A program made the translations under genes and the position numbers. Below, piece by piece: positions 9,741 through 21,074 of a stretch of 64,000 bases of DNA. Within the stretch, counting starts at the first letter, position 1, and the number at the start of each line of letters is the position of its first letter. Source of the DNA: Boesenbergia rotunda (taxonomy: Eukaryota > Streptophyta > Magnoliopsida > Zingiberales > Zingiberaceae); the NCBI GenBank assembly GCA_024364735.1, contig JAGFNQ010005398.1, positions 297,946-361,945 of the forward strand, in the 5' to 3' direction. A model generated the notes under the pieces. The model did no database searches. It worked only from the letters and a program-made list of their open reading frames with translations, and had not been told where the DNA came from.

Positions 9741-11366
9741 TGTAGGACCGGTGCCGCCGATAGAGGGGGGGTGAATATCGACCGTTCAAAATCTTTTGGA
9801 AATCTTCGTAAAGCTTTCGTTCATTCTAGACTTAGAATATTAGTAGCACAGTGGAAAAGTAAAAACAAAAAAATAAATGTAATACAGAAGGACACGCGGG
9901 ATTTATTTACTTGGTTCGCGACCCCCTGGGTCAGTACGTCCAAGGCCTATGTACTCAGCGTGAGTCCACTATTGGTCTCCTTTCCAAAATTTCCGGAGGT
10001 GGAGAAAACCCGTCTTACAGTTTGATTTAGAAGCAAAAGGATAATTAAAAATAATTGCAGAATGTAAATCAAACCAAAACAACTTATGTCGAAGCGTCAA
10101 CCGATCTGGACCTCCGAAGTGCCGCGCACTTCCTCCTGGAGCCTCCCGGTCGTAAAGCCTCGTCTTTAGCGCGTTGTCGTTGGTTGGAATGATAAGAATG
10201 GCTCTGGAATGTTGTCTCTCAAGCAGAGGGGTCGAAGCCCCTTATATAGGCCTCCTGGGGGCGCCCCGAAAGACTCGGTCAAACCTTATCCTTGCGCCTA
10301 CCTCGCCGCGGGTGATAAGATCATTGACCAGGGCGCCCCGGATGCTCCGGGTGCCCCCGTGAGGGCTTATCCTGTGTTTTGACTTCGAAACAGCAAAACA
10401 ACTACGAATCCGGGTGCCCTGGATGCTCCGGGCGCCCCGGTTGACACCTGTTTTGCCTGCTTCATATTTAGTGCCTTGTTAGTACTATCTGGGGGCGCCC
10501 CCACTGTTGGGGGCGCCCTGGTTGCATGGGGGCGCCCCCAACACTGGGGGCGCCCTGGTTAGGGCCTCCAGCAAGCTGCTACATCTTCTAATCTTGGTAC
10601 CTGCAAGATATAGAACCACAAAGCATAGATACATATAATAGTGGTCTTAAGGACTTGGTTCTGACTTCGAATCTCCACGAAACCCTAGGTCGAACCGGCA
10701 CGAGTTCCTATCCCTGAGAACTCGCCCTTCACCTACTCCTTTCAGGAGACAGTTGCCACCCAACCCTTCGGGTGGACTTTTGCTTAGCTTCCGATACCTC
10801 CGGACCTCGAGACGCCCGAACCCCGACCCGTCTCTACTCCTATCCTTAGTCATCGCTCAGCTAAGTTGCTCAGTTCCTTGGATCAAGACTTCATTACCTA
10901 GCAATCCTTCGCTAGGTCCCTAGCAGTCCTTCGCCAGGTCTTCATTCCCTAGCAGCCCTTCGCTAGGTGCCTAGCAGCCCTTCGCTAGGTCTTCTAAGCC
11001 TAGCATCCCTTTGCTAGGTACCTAGCAGCCCTTCGCTAGGTCTTCTATGCCTAGCATCCCTTCGCTAGGTGCCTAGCAACCCTTCGCTAGGTCTTAGGGT
11101 TTCGATACCTAGCAGCCCTTCGCTAGGTGCCTAGCAGCCCTTCGCTACGTCTTAGGGTTACGATACCTAGCAGTCCTTCGCTAGGTGCCTAACAGCCCTT
11201 CGTTAGGTCTTAGGGTTTCAATACCTAGGTTAACTAGGACATTTCTTCAACTTAGGTTACTTCTCTTTTGCTCCCCTTTGTCTGTTCATTGTATCACTGA
11301 CTTAAGTGTATTGTCAAACATAAAAACATTTAAGGAAGAACATCATTGATGCAAGTTGCACCAACA
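9741..11366 (-). repeat. Element C 3' LTR
   Basis: It reads TGTTGGTGCAA to CCTACA on the minus strand. A minus TATA (CCTATATAAG) is at 10241-10250. GGGCGCCC-type palindromes stand at 10331/10349 and 10412/10430, and a run starts at 10491, 10509, 10528 and 10546 (steps 18, 19, 18). Perfect 11-bp inverted arms occur at 10493-10518 and 10530-10555. A 20-21 bp tandem array fills 10896-11227. Confidence 0.93.
10896..11227 (-). repeat. Tandem repeat CCTAGCAGCCCTTCGCTAGG (about 20-21 bp), element C left LTR
   Basis: About 15 imperfect units, each with inverted arms CCTAGC and GCTAGG. The matching array in the other LTR is at 16835-17131 with a different copy number. Confidence 0.9.
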
Positions 11367-11651
11367 ATCTCCCCCTTTTTGATGTTTGACAATAACTTAA
11401 GTTAGATTGGTTTAAGGGGCTAACTTACCATCCTTGGGATCAAAATAAAACATGACCTTAGTTTTGAAAAACATTTTGATCAAATGGTCCTTTGGTAAGA
11501 AGTTAAAAAAATTTCTAACTTAAGCACACCTCTCCCCCTTTGTCATACATCAAAAAAAACTTGCACCAACAATGAGAGTATTTTTGAAAATACTTAGTAT
11601 AAAATTTTGAAGGTATAGCATAAAACTAATACTTAAGTATTTTGAACTTAG

Positions 11652-11699
<48 letters not shown>

Positions 11700-13080
11700 A
11701 AAAATGCCAAATATTTTGAAAGATGATCTTTGAGGCATGCAACTACTTTTGAAAAATAATTGATTGAGCAGTTTTGAAAAATGATATTTTGAAAAATACA
11801 TATTTTGCAAGTACTAATAAGTACTTGTAAGTTATATTTTGAAGAAAGATCAGATTTTGAAAAATAATAAGTAATTTTTGAAAAATATAAGTACCTTTGA
11901 AAAATGTATTGAGTTTTTTGAAAAAAGTAGGTACTTTTGAAAAATACAAACAAATTTTTTTTTTTCAAAATTAAGTACTTTTGAAAGAATATTAGGCTTT
12001 GAAAGACATAAGTACTTGTGAAAACATAATATTTGACTTCACTTGGTTTATTTTCCAGTCTGACACCATCCTGGGAATCCTTGTTGACTACAAGGACATT
12101 TCCTAAGTGTCCTGGAAATTTTTCAACCCAAGTAACTATTATTTCAAAAATTTCATAAGTCACAGAATAATTAATTTTGAAAAATGTAAAAATTTTAAAG
12201 TTATAATACTTGATTTGGTTTATCTTCCAGTCTGACACAATCATAGGAAACCTTGTTGACTACAAGGATATTTTCCTAAGTGTCCTAGAAGATTTTTCAA
12301 ACTCAAGATATTATTTCAAATTGATCAAAATCAGATGAATTTTTGAAAATAAAAAAAAATTTAAAAAAATAGATAGCATTTTAAAATAATACTTATGTTT
12401 TCAATAGGATTTGAAAATACCGTGCATGAAAACATTTGAAATATTCAATAATTCTTTTAATTTGACCTCCCCCTAAACTTGACCCAGTCCTGGGAAGCTT
12501 GTTGACCACAAGTACTCTTCCTCTGAGTCTTAGGGTTAATTCAGATCAAAAGAATAATCTAATAATTTAAAATAATTTAAAACTTGTGAGAAAGTTGACT
12601 CAGACTCCCCCTAAATCTGACACGTCCTAGGAGTCCTTTTAGATCAAGAAGTGGACCTTCCTCTGTGTCTTTAGGGTTTATCAAACTCCAATGAACACCA
12701 ACTTTCAGGAAGATAGGTTTTGAAAGTATAATTTGGAAAGAAGATAAATTGGAAAACATATGCGATAAAAGTTAAGGTGCAGTTTTCGAAAAATAATTTT
12801 TAATGAAAAGAACAAAACACTCCCCCTGCATCCAACACCGTTTGACTCTAACTAAGTGCCTTAAGGAACATTAGTGTTGTCCTAAGAGGCTTGTGTCTAA
12901 TTGAGTGAGTCAAGCAATTTTTAAAAGGATATACTTTTTGAAAAATGTATTATCAGTATAATCATTCAGACAAGCATGAATTCCATAAAAACATTATTAT
13001 GTTGAAATACTATTTTGAAAATATATTTTTAGGAAAATATTCTAATGATTTTGAAAAACAATTTTGAAAAATACTTTTCA
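11367..13080 (-). other. Element C 3' tail (polypurine tract, A/T-rich non-coding)
   Basis: A minus polypurine tract AAAAAGGGGGAGAT lies at 11367-11380. A (TA)n run of about 21 units lies at 11655-11696. Many TTTTGAAAAA words follow. No homology to pol is found, and the ORFs here are low-complexity artefacts. Confidence 0.75.
11655..11696. repeat. (TA)n microsatellite
   Basis: About 21 uninterrupted AT units lie inside the non-coding tail of element C. Confidence 0.97.
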
Positions 13081-13096
13081 ATTCGTTAGTCATTAA

Positions 13097-13162
13097 CATC
13101 TCACCCATTTTAGATGTATCAATACAACAAGCATGGTTGCCTTATAGGTGTATTGTGAAATG
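13097..13162 (-). other. Hairpin of element C (single copy)
   Basis: CATCTCAC (13097-13104) and GTGAAATG (13155-13162) pair with one G-U wobble in the RNA. The loop carries TATAAGG on the minus strand, as in E and G. Confidence 0.55.
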
Positions 13163-13229
13163 CTTGAATTATTTTTCTTAATTTATTATTAATTCTAAGA
13201 TTTAACTGAAGCTTGTGTTAGATTCAAAT

Positions 13230-13530
13230 CTGACAAGAGTAAAATGAATTTGATTTTCAGTAATTGGCTTCCAGGTCTTGACGAGGCACTAGGCCTTCTT
13301 TGGCCGTAGCCTTATTGGATCATCAACCCTTTCCTTGACAAAGCCTTTTATAGAAAATTCATTTTCAAGTTATTCTTGAAAGATTTTGGTCTAACTAGTT
13401 TGAGTCTTGGATCGGTAGCTTCGGCTAGTTCCACCAAGATGGCTTCCCTAACGTACTATCATCTCACCTCCACCCAATACTAGGTTGATCAAGTTTCAAT
13501 TATTCTTTTTCCTATAGTCGTTCTAAATTA
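13230..13530 (-). other. Conserved non-coding spacer block of element C
   Basis: On the minus strand it is closely similar to 2940-3240 of element A and to 61990-62260 of G. In A this block lies between gag and pol; here pol is absent. Confidence 0.8.
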
Positions 13531-13779
13531 TGCCTAAAATTTAAATATGAATGACATGTCACATAAAAAATAGCAAATGCATGGCATGGCAGTTATGCAT
13601 GTACCAAACAAGTCCAAAGCATTTTAATTACGTTTCTAAAAATGTATCAAATTCCCGATTTGATACATGTCGTGTGAACCCGCGAATATGCCAACCCACT
13701 TTGACATATTTGATTTTATTAATTTAATTGTTGTGGTTTGGGTAAGATTTTAGTTTAGTTTGAGTTTAAGTTATTTAAG

Positions 13780-14475
13780 ATTTAAAGTTGAGTTAATTGA
13801 AGTTTGAATTAATTAGCTTTATTTGAATTAAATTTATTTAATTGACTTAATTAAAATTTGAATTTGAATTTGAATTTAATTTAATTTGAATTTAATTTAA
13901 TTTAATTTGAATTTAATTTAATTTGAATTTAATTTAGTTTGAATTTAATTTAATTTGAATTTAATTTGAATAATTAAGATTTAATTAATTTGAATTTAAT
14001 TTGAATAATTAAGATTTAATTAATTTGAATTTAATTTGAATAATTAAGATTTAATTTAATTTGAATTTAATTTGAATAATTAAGATTTAATTATTTTGAA
14101 TTTAATTTAATTTGAATTTAATTTGAATAATTATGATTTAATTAATTTGAATTTAATTTAATTTGAATAATTAAGATTTAATTAATTTGAATTTAATTTA
14201 ATTTGAATTTAATTTGAATTTAAATTTAATTTAATTTGAATTTAATTTGAATTTAAATTTAATTTAGATTTACATTTAATTTAATTTGAATTTAATTTAA
14301 TTTGAATTTAATTTGAATAATTAAGATTTAATTAATTTGAATTTAATTTAATTTGAATTTAATTTGAATAATTAAGATTTAATTAGAATGTAATTAGGAT
14401 TAAATTAAGATTTAATTCGAATTTAATTAGGATTAAATTAAGATTTAATTCGAATTTAATTAGGATTTAATTAAG
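13780..14475. repeat. A/T minisatellite of element C
   Basis: Irregular repeats of AATTTAATTTGAATTTAATT and AATAATTAAGATTTAATT run for about 700 bases. No coding potential. Confidence 0.93.
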
Positions 14476-14489
14476 ATTATAATGATTAA

Positions 14490-15607
14490 TCAATAATTGT
14501 GGTTTAAATTCATCATTTTCATTATTTCAAAAATTTCTTCTTCATTTTTATCTTTCTTTTCAAGTTTTTCTAATAATTTTGATTTATTTGAATTTTTGTA
14601 ATTTTTATTAACTATGGCCTTTATCTTAGATAGTTCTATATCCTCTTCAAGATTAGGTCTTTCAATATCCTTACAGTAGGTGGAGTAAATTGGGCCACTA
14701 GTTAAAGTTTTATAATAATATTCAATATTATCTATGATTAAGTTATTATCTAGGAGATTTTTATTTTCAGAATTATTCTCAGAGTTATCCTCAGATATAT
14801 CTTCAATATTTTCCAAACATCCAGAATTAATCCCTAGATTATCCTTAGAATTAATTTCTAGATTATCTTTAAGATTTTCAGAATTAATTTCTTGATTAAG
14901 ATTTTCAGATTCAAATTCAGATTTGTACAAGGGATTTTCAAATTTGAATTTGTAATCATCTAAAGAATTTTCAAATTTAGAATTATCCTTAAGATTTTTG
15001 AATTCAGCTTTATCCTTAGGATTTTCAAATTTGAATTCGGAATTATCCTTAGGATTTTTGAATTTGAATTCGGGATTAATTTCAGATTTAGAACTAGAAT
15101 TAATTGTATCATTATCTGTAGAATTATCAGAGTTTATTTTAGAGTTAATATCAGAATTAATTTTAGCAATTATTGAATTGATATTAATAATTAAATAGTT
15201 AATTTTGGATATTTTAATCATATCCATATTTTCTAATTTTTCATGCAAAAAATTTAATCTACTATGCAGAAAATTTAATTTATCAGAAAGATTAACTGAA
15301 TTATCAAAAGACAGTGCAGGAAATTGTAAAACTTTTGGAATGTAAATCTTACGTACCTTCGCTGGACACTTGTTTTTGTAATGTCCGTATTTCTTGCATT
15401 TGAAGCATTGTACGTGACTTTTGTCCCTCCGGTTTCCTGGCGCTGGTACCTCCTTTACCGCCGGTGACGAACGATTCTTACGAGTAGGGCACTGATTTTT
15501 GTAGTGCCCTCTCTCCCTGCACGTGAAACAAATAATATGCAACTTAAAATTTGACAAAAAAAAATTGTACCTGATTCACCCCTGGGCTCCCCCTCAACTC
15601 CTGGCAT
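14490..15607 (-). pseudogene. gag: Element C gag remnant: two zinc knuckles and an Asn/Lys/Glu-rich tail
   Basis: A gag-like start ATG at 15607 follows the primer site at the same distance and in a context similar to D's gag start. About 45 bases on, the frame changes at a run of nine T (minus strand). From 15557, opening at TTG rather than ATG, a 355-codon frame encodes two CX2CX4HX4C knuckles (CFTCRERGHYKNQC and CFKCKKYGHYKNKC). A long low-complexity tail follows with repeated FKFENPKD-like units and many Asn/Ser/Asp residues. The UBN2-like domain of normal gag is deleted. A role in RNA binding is possible for the knuckles, but a start codon in frame is lacking. The long tail staying open may only reflect A/T-rich composition. 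Confidence 0.75.
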
Positions 15608-15647
15608 CGTTGCTCCGTCGGCGGTTAGTCCGGTGAAGAGCGGCTCG

Positions 15648-15659
15648 GCTCTGATACCA
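15648..15659 (-). other. Primer binding site of element C
   Basis: GCTCTGATACCA on the plus strand is TGGTATCAGAGC on the minus strand, two bases from the 5' LTR. Confidence 0.93.
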
Positions 15660-15661
15660 AT

Positions 15662-17268
15662 TGTAGGACCGGTGTCGTCGATAGAGGGGGGGTGAATATC
15701 GACCATTCAAAATCTTTCGGAAATCTTCGTAAAGCTTTCGTTTGTTCTAGACTTAGAATATTAGTAGCACAGCGGAAAAGTAAAAACAGAAAAATAAATG
15801 TAATACAGAAGGACACGCGGGATTTATTTACTTGGTTCCCGACCCCCTGGGTCAGTACGTCCAAGGCCTATGTACTCGGCGTGAGTCCACTATTGGTCTC
15901 CTTTTCAGAATTTCCGGAGGCGGAGAAAACCCGTCTTACAGTTTGATTTACAAGCAAAAGGATAATTAAAATTAATTGCAGAATGTAAATCAAACCAAAA
16001 CAACTTATGTCGAAGCGTCAGCCGATCTGGACCTTTGAAGTGCCGCGTACTTCCTCCTGGAGCCTCCCGGTCGTAAAGCCTCGTCTTTAGTGCGTTGTCG
16101 TCGGTCGGAATGATCAGAATGGCTCTGGAATTTTGTCTCTCAAGAAGAGGGGTCGAAGCCCCTTATATAGGCCTCCTGGGGGCGCCCTGGACGCTGGGGG
16201 CGCCCCGAAAGACTCGGTCAAACCTTATCCTTGCGCCTACCTCGCCGCGGGTGATAAGATCATTGACCAGGGTGCCCGGACGCTCCGGGCGCCCCCGTGA
16301 GGGCTTATCCTGTGTTCTGACTTCGAAACAGCAAAACAGCTACGAATCCGGGCGCCCCGGACGCTCCGGGCGCCCCGGACGCTCCGGGCGCCCCGGTTGA
16401 CACCTGTTTTGCCTGCTTCATATTTAGTGCCTTGTTAGTACTGTCTGGGGGCGCCCTAGTTGCATGGGGGCGCCCCCAACACTGGGGGCGCCCTGGTTAG
16501 GTCCTCCAGCAAGCTACTACATCTTCTAATCTTGGTACCTGCAAGATATACAATCACAAAGCATAGATACATATAATAGTGGTCTTAAGGACTTGGTTCT
16601 GACTTCGGATCTCCACGAAACCCTAGGTCGAACCGGCATGAGTTCCTATCCCCGAGAACTCGCCCTTCACCTACTCCTTTCAGGAGACGGTTGCCACCCA
16701 ACCCTTCGGGTGGACTTTTGCTTAGCTTCCGATACCTCCGGACCTCGAGACGCCCGAACCCCGACCCGTCTCTACTCCTGTCCTTAGTCATCGCTCAGCT
16801 AAGTTGCTCAGTTCCTTGGACCAAGACTTCATTACCTAGCAATCCTTCCCTAGGTGCCTAGCAGTTCTTCGCCAGGTCTTCATTCCCTAGCAGCCCTTCG
16901 CTAGGTGCCTAGCAGCCCTTCGCTAGGTCTTCTAAGCCTAGCATCCCTTCGCTAGGTGCCTAGCAGCTTTTCGCTAGGTCTTCTATGCCTAGTATCCCTT
17001 CGCTAGGTGCCTAGCAGCCCTTCGCTAGGTCTTAGGGTTTCGATACCTAGCAGCCCTTCGCTAGGTGCCTAGCAGCCCTTCGCTAGGTGCCTAACAGCCC
17101 TTCGTTAGGTCTTAGGGTTTCAATACCTAGGTTAACTAGGACATTTCTTCAACTTAGATTACTTCTCTTTTGCTCCCCTTTGTCTGTTCATTGTATCACT
17201 GACTTAAGTGTATTATCAAACATAAAAACATTTAAGGAAGAACATCATTGATGCAACTTGCACCAACA
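15662..17268 (-). repeat. Element C 5' LTR
   Basis: This is the partner of 9741-11366. The minus TATA is at 16161-16170. GGGCGCCC boxes at 16350, 16368 and 16386 step by 18 bp. The corresponding site in the other LTR has two boxes instead of three. The tandem array lies at 16835-17131. Confidence 0.93.
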
Positions 17269-18662
17269 CTTTTCACACCTAACCCTCCAAGTTAGGACTT
17301 TTCACGGGCTTTTTAAAGCTTCTCCCAAGCTCCCCCTACACTGGACTTACAACGGCTTTTTAAGAACCTCTCCAAGGTTCCCCTTACGCCAAGAATGGAC
17401 CAACATGCTCCCCCTTAATCTCAGCTCCAACATGCTCCCCCTTAATCTCAGCTCCCCCTAAACCTAGGGTTTCCTGCAAAGGCGTGTTTGGTTTCCCACT
17501 TTAAACCCAACACTTCTCTTCCTTTGCCATACATCAAAAGACCTAAATAATATCCCAATTATCGGTTATTTTAATCCCTAAAGGTCCTAAACACAGTGTA
17601 CTAACCCCCATACACTTGTTTTACACCATTTGGACACCAAACCAGCTGCTGATACACAAATCAGCCCTGGGCAGTCGACTACCCCCCATGGCAGTCAACT
17701 GATACTCTGAATATCAGTTTTCTGGCCAAATTCAGAAATTCGTCAGAAATTCCACAAATTTCCAAAAATTCCCAAATTTTGTGGAGAACTTTGTGGTACC
17801 CATACCTACTTGGGAAAAATATATTTCACCATGTATCTATCACTATTCCCACGTTTGACACAAAACCCAAAAGTTTCCTATGAAAATTAAAGCAAACAAG
17901 GAGGCAACCTCCTTCTTAACCTATGCTTTCTCCCAATTTTCATTTTTCCCAAGTTAAGTTCTACCCAACTTAATCTCCTAACACCTTTCATCAAGTTAAA
18001 CCTAACTTGACACCCAAAGTTCTTTCCTTTGACACTATCAAAGAATTGCCCTAAGCAACCTTTCCCCTAGTGCCAAAAAGAACTCAACAAAACCTGGAAA
18101 AACTCTAAAGGTTTGCAAGCACACTTGCTAGGATATACCCTATCCTAGAAAAATATGATTCCATGAAAATATCAAGTGTGCTTGACTTTTGATACAATCT
18201 AATTTCCTTAAAGGTTTGGCATTTGGTACCAACTCTCAAACCCATCTATAATTCCATGTGTTTGCTAATGCTTATCATTATAGTCTGACACATGGAATTG
18301 TCCTCAATTTTCCCTTTTTACCTCTAAATCCTAGATACCTAGGGAAACTTATCAATCTTTCTTGAATTCATCAAAAGCTTCAATATCATCCAATGAACTT
18401 TAAGCACTCATTAATCCTTATAATATCAATTCATGACATAGAATCTCATAAGTCACTATGACCCTTTCCTATATTTCCAATTTTATAATTTCTTATTACC
18501 TAATAGGCTCTTTTTTCATACTCTCACTGATCAGTCGACTGCCCCAGGCCAGTCGACTGGTCTACTCACCCACCTAAGGTTACCCTTTCCGAGTACATTC
18601 CACTCCGCACTCGAACCCTAGGATTTCCTGAGTACAATCACACAGCACTTGTACCCTCACGA
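17269..18662 (-). other. Element B internal region
   Basis: No coding sequence. On the minus strand 17269-17900 matches element D 37230-37800 (shared words around ATGGGTACCACAAA and CTTGGAGGTTC-like stretches). The 18530-18662 part is an LTR-derived piece described separately. CTTTT at 17269-17273 is the second target duplication of element C. Confidence 0.8.
18530..18662 (-). repeat. LTR-derived fragment inside element B next to the primer site
   Basis: On the minus strand this matches D LTR 31137-31270 nearly base for base. It includes two CAGTCGACTG palindromes (18532-18541 and 18550-18559). In D the segment is in the middle of the LTR; in B it follows the primer site directly and is missing from B's own LTR. 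Confidence 0.8.
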
Positions 18663-18674
18663 CTCTGATACCAA
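18663..18674 (-). other. Primer binding site of element B
   Basis: Minus-strand TTGGTATCAGAG lies next to the LTR end at 18676. Confidence 0.85.
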
Positions 18675-18675
18675 T

Positions 18676-19798
18676 TATAGGATTGATTCCGGTACGCCAA
18701 AGGGGGTGAATAGTGTTTCTTCGATTCTTTTCACCTATGTTGTTAGTTGCGTAGCGGAAATACAAAAAAAATAAAACTAATAACAATAAACAATGCTAAC
18801 AAACCAGATTTACTTGGTATCCACCCCGAACGGGTAACTAATCCAAGAATTCGTCGGAGGATCACTCCCCGGATAACCTCCGGCTAGCTCTTGTCGCTCC
18901 TTGTGGGTGGAGAAACCTCGCCACATCACTTTGACAATCTCTCTGAGCACAAAGACTACTATCTTGCCTTTAACCAAGACAAGATTCGTCAAGAGTCTCA
19001 GCCCAAACCGAGTTCTCTTTAAATAGAACTCGGACATGAAACACTCGCTAGCAGTCGACTACCCCACTCAGAATTTGACCATTGACAGCCCTAACATTCG
19101 AATCCAGCTGTACACCAGTCGACTGCTCTCAGAGCAGTCGACTGGTCCAGGGCCAAATCCATTCTGTGAGTTTTGGGAGTCGACTGGACAATCCCCAGTC
19201 GACTGCCCAGCTTACCACAGCACTCCTACTCACTTTCTCGGCCCTCCTCCACCTGTACCTTCAGGTCCACTCCTTTGGCTTACCCCTTGAAGTCCTCTTC
19301 GACCGGCTATCGTCCCTCGGATACGCACGCAAGTCCTCGAGTTGCCTCCATGCCACCCTTCACGTGTGCCCTTTGAAGTTCACTTCCCGGCTTGTCCTTG
19401 GAGTCCTCCTCCCTCGACTCTTGTCCCTTGCCTCAGCAGACTCTTCACCAGCAGCCTTGACTATTGCCTTCGCGCCCTCTTCATCTTCGGCTCTCGTCCC
19501 TCGGATGCACACAAGCCTCCAGCTTGTCTCCATGCCATCATTCACGTATGCCTCGAAGTGCACGCCCCTCGGCTCATCATCCCTGCTATACCAAGGTCCC
19601 TCGGGTGCACACAAGCCTCCAGCTTGTCTCCATGCAACCCTTCACCATACCGAAGTCGTCCAGCCGAGTCAACATGTGTAAACATGTACAACCTGCACAC
19701 TCAACATACACATATTAAAACACAAGGGAAACTTAACTTAAACCCTTTGCCCAAACATCAAAACACTTGGTTACTCCGGACCACTGATTGCCTCAACA
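18676..19798 (-). repeat. Element B 5' LTR (1.1 kb)
   Basis: The plus-strand edges are TATAGGATTG (TG changed to TA) and CCTCAACA. It carries paired CAGTCGACTG palindromes at 19116/19135 and 19177/19196, both 19 bp apart. A minus TATA-like CTATTTAAAGAG lies at 19014-19025. Long ORFs on either strand are artefacts of G/C-rich LTR sequence. Confidence 0.9.
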
Positions 19799-20948
19799 GA
19801 ACCTAGTGTGAATGCCAATAAAACTCAATGAATACCAAAACATCTTGATATTCAATTTGATTTTTTCATCTTCTCTTCATCCAATGAAGAGAATAGTTCA
19901 ATTTGATTTTTTTTTCATCTTCTCTTCCTCAAATAATGATATTTATTAATCTTTTAATGAATATTATTCATTTTCAAGTGGTTGAGTCTAATCTAAAAGA
20001 GTCTAACTCGGATTAAACTCAATCCCTCAACTAAATTAGATTCATTTGAGTCTAACTTAATTAATCCAATTTGGATCACAATTTAGTCGAACTAAATTCA
20101 ATTTATCTCCGAGACATCGTGTTCTTCATGTGTGACCTAATAGGTTCTCGTAATGTTGGCAATGTATCTAAACTACTTTAGATACATAAACAATGAGCGA
20201 CATCTAACAATGTATCATTGCTACACAAGTGACGATAATGACCAGATCCGGCATAACCTTTTCGTGACTATTATAATATATGACTTTGACCTTTTATCCT
20301 CTATATCTAGTGCCATCATCTAATCAATTTTTGTGTTTTTTGATCCCCAAGTAGACTCACTCAAGTAAATGAGCTTAATATCTCATATTGACTCATTTGA
20401 GCATAACCATGCATTTAGTAGTCCTACTCGATCAAGGGGCCCATGTGTGTGGGAATATAATGAAGCTTATACATCAACTTCCTATGGAGATCGTCCAAGG
20501 ATGTTTTCAAATTGTGTATCTTGATGTAGTTTTCAATTGTATGACCCATTTCTTGACAAGCCTCACAATAGTAGTGCTTCGGCCACTGATTGTAGCTAGG
20601 GTGGGCACCCTATTTTTCTTCAAATGTTCTATGTGTGCAATCAAGTAGTCTTGCGCAGTTTTCATTCACATGACCTGTTGTACTAAAAATTTCAGTCATT
20701 CGGTCACACCATTAAATTAGAGCATCCAACATAGCATTAAGAGAAAACATGTCCATCTAAAAGATAATAGTTAAAACAAGATAGAAAAATAGTAGTGAAA
20801 GATAAAGAAAATAATTGCAGAATCAAAAATAAGAAAAGAGATGCAATAATAAAAGGAAGAAAAATGGATAAGTAAGCTATAAACAAAAGCAAAAAAAAAT
20901 ATGTGTGAGTAGCTAAATTGCTTATAGACTAATGTTAATGTAAATATT
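19799..20948 (-). mobile_element. Gypsy remnant J, internal part
   Basis: This lies between B and a degenerate tRNA-Asp type primer site. It is A/T-rich with no long ORF. One recognisable trace is a zinc-knuckle-like segment on the minus strand near 20530-20590. The rest shows nothing I can name. Confidence 0.55.
20525..20595 (-). pseudogene. Gag zinc-knuckle remnant of J
   Basis: Minus-strand translation gives HYYCEACQEMGHTIENY, a CX2CX4HX4C knuckle with the last Cys changed to Tyr. It is about 400 bases inside a gypsy primer site, where gag would be expected. Too short for certainty. Confidence 0.4.
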
Positions 20949-20965
20949 CCCCTGCAACAGCGCCA
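20949..20965 (-). other. Degenerate tRNA-Asp type primer site of J
   Basis: CCCCTGCAACAGCGCCA differs at two positions from CCCCGGCAACGGCGCCA, the 3' end of plant tRNA-Asp, which element H retains exactly. Confidence 0.65.
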
Positions 20966-20971
20966 AAAACT

Positions 20972-21069
20972 TAATGTGATATTCGTAAGAATGTCGTCAA
21001 GTAATATAAAAGATTATCATATCCACAGAAACTATTGATTAAGCACTAGCCAAGTCTACAAAGTAAGCT
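20972..21069 (-). repeat. J LTR, first part (interrupted by F)
   Basis: It starts six bases after the primer site, as in H. It continues after element F at 29484, with ATCTA duplicated at both edges of F. Confidence 0.6.
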
Positions 21070-21074
21070 ATCTA

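Larger units (their letters stand above)
9741..17268 (-). mobile_element. Element C: pol-less copia with 1.6 kb LTRs
   Basis: LTRs at 9741-11366 and 15662-17268 are flanked by a perfect 5-bp duplication CTTTT (9736-9740, 17269-17273). The primer site next to the right LTR sets the minus orientation. The 4.3 kb interior has only a gag remnant with zinc knuckles, an A/T minisatellite, the conserved spacer also present in A and G, one hairpin, and a long A/T-rich tail. No protease, integrase or RT is seen. Confidence 0.95.
9116..19798 (-). mobile_element. Element B: short non-coding copia derivative, interrupted by C
   Basis: Reading on the minus strand: right LTR (19798-18676), primer site, about 1.4 kb without coding potential, then element C, then the end of the internal region, a polypurine tract and a left LTR cut at 9116 by element A. 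LTR and 3' non-coding sequence are related to element D. No gag or pol is present, so B would depend on other elements for mobility. Confidence 0.88.

Noticed and set aside
10900..11230. CRISPR-like array
   Set aside because: Units of about 20 bp follow each other without spacers; a plain tandem repeat in a plant LTR.
11550..12244. Phe/Ile-rich minus-strand ORFs
   Set aside because: Low-complexity TTTTGAAAAA repeats and a (TA)n run inside element C.
15558..15607. Intron between gag ATG and zinc knuckle in element C
   Set aside because: A CAG|GTACAA donor and GTGCAG|G acceptor exist, but the acceptor cuts through the first zinc knuckle and the joined frame misses the knuckle frame.
19082..19806. 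Overlapping long ORFs on both strands
   Set aside because: They lie wholly in the G/C-rich LTR of B and are open in several frames; the same block in D (30830-31140) reads differently.
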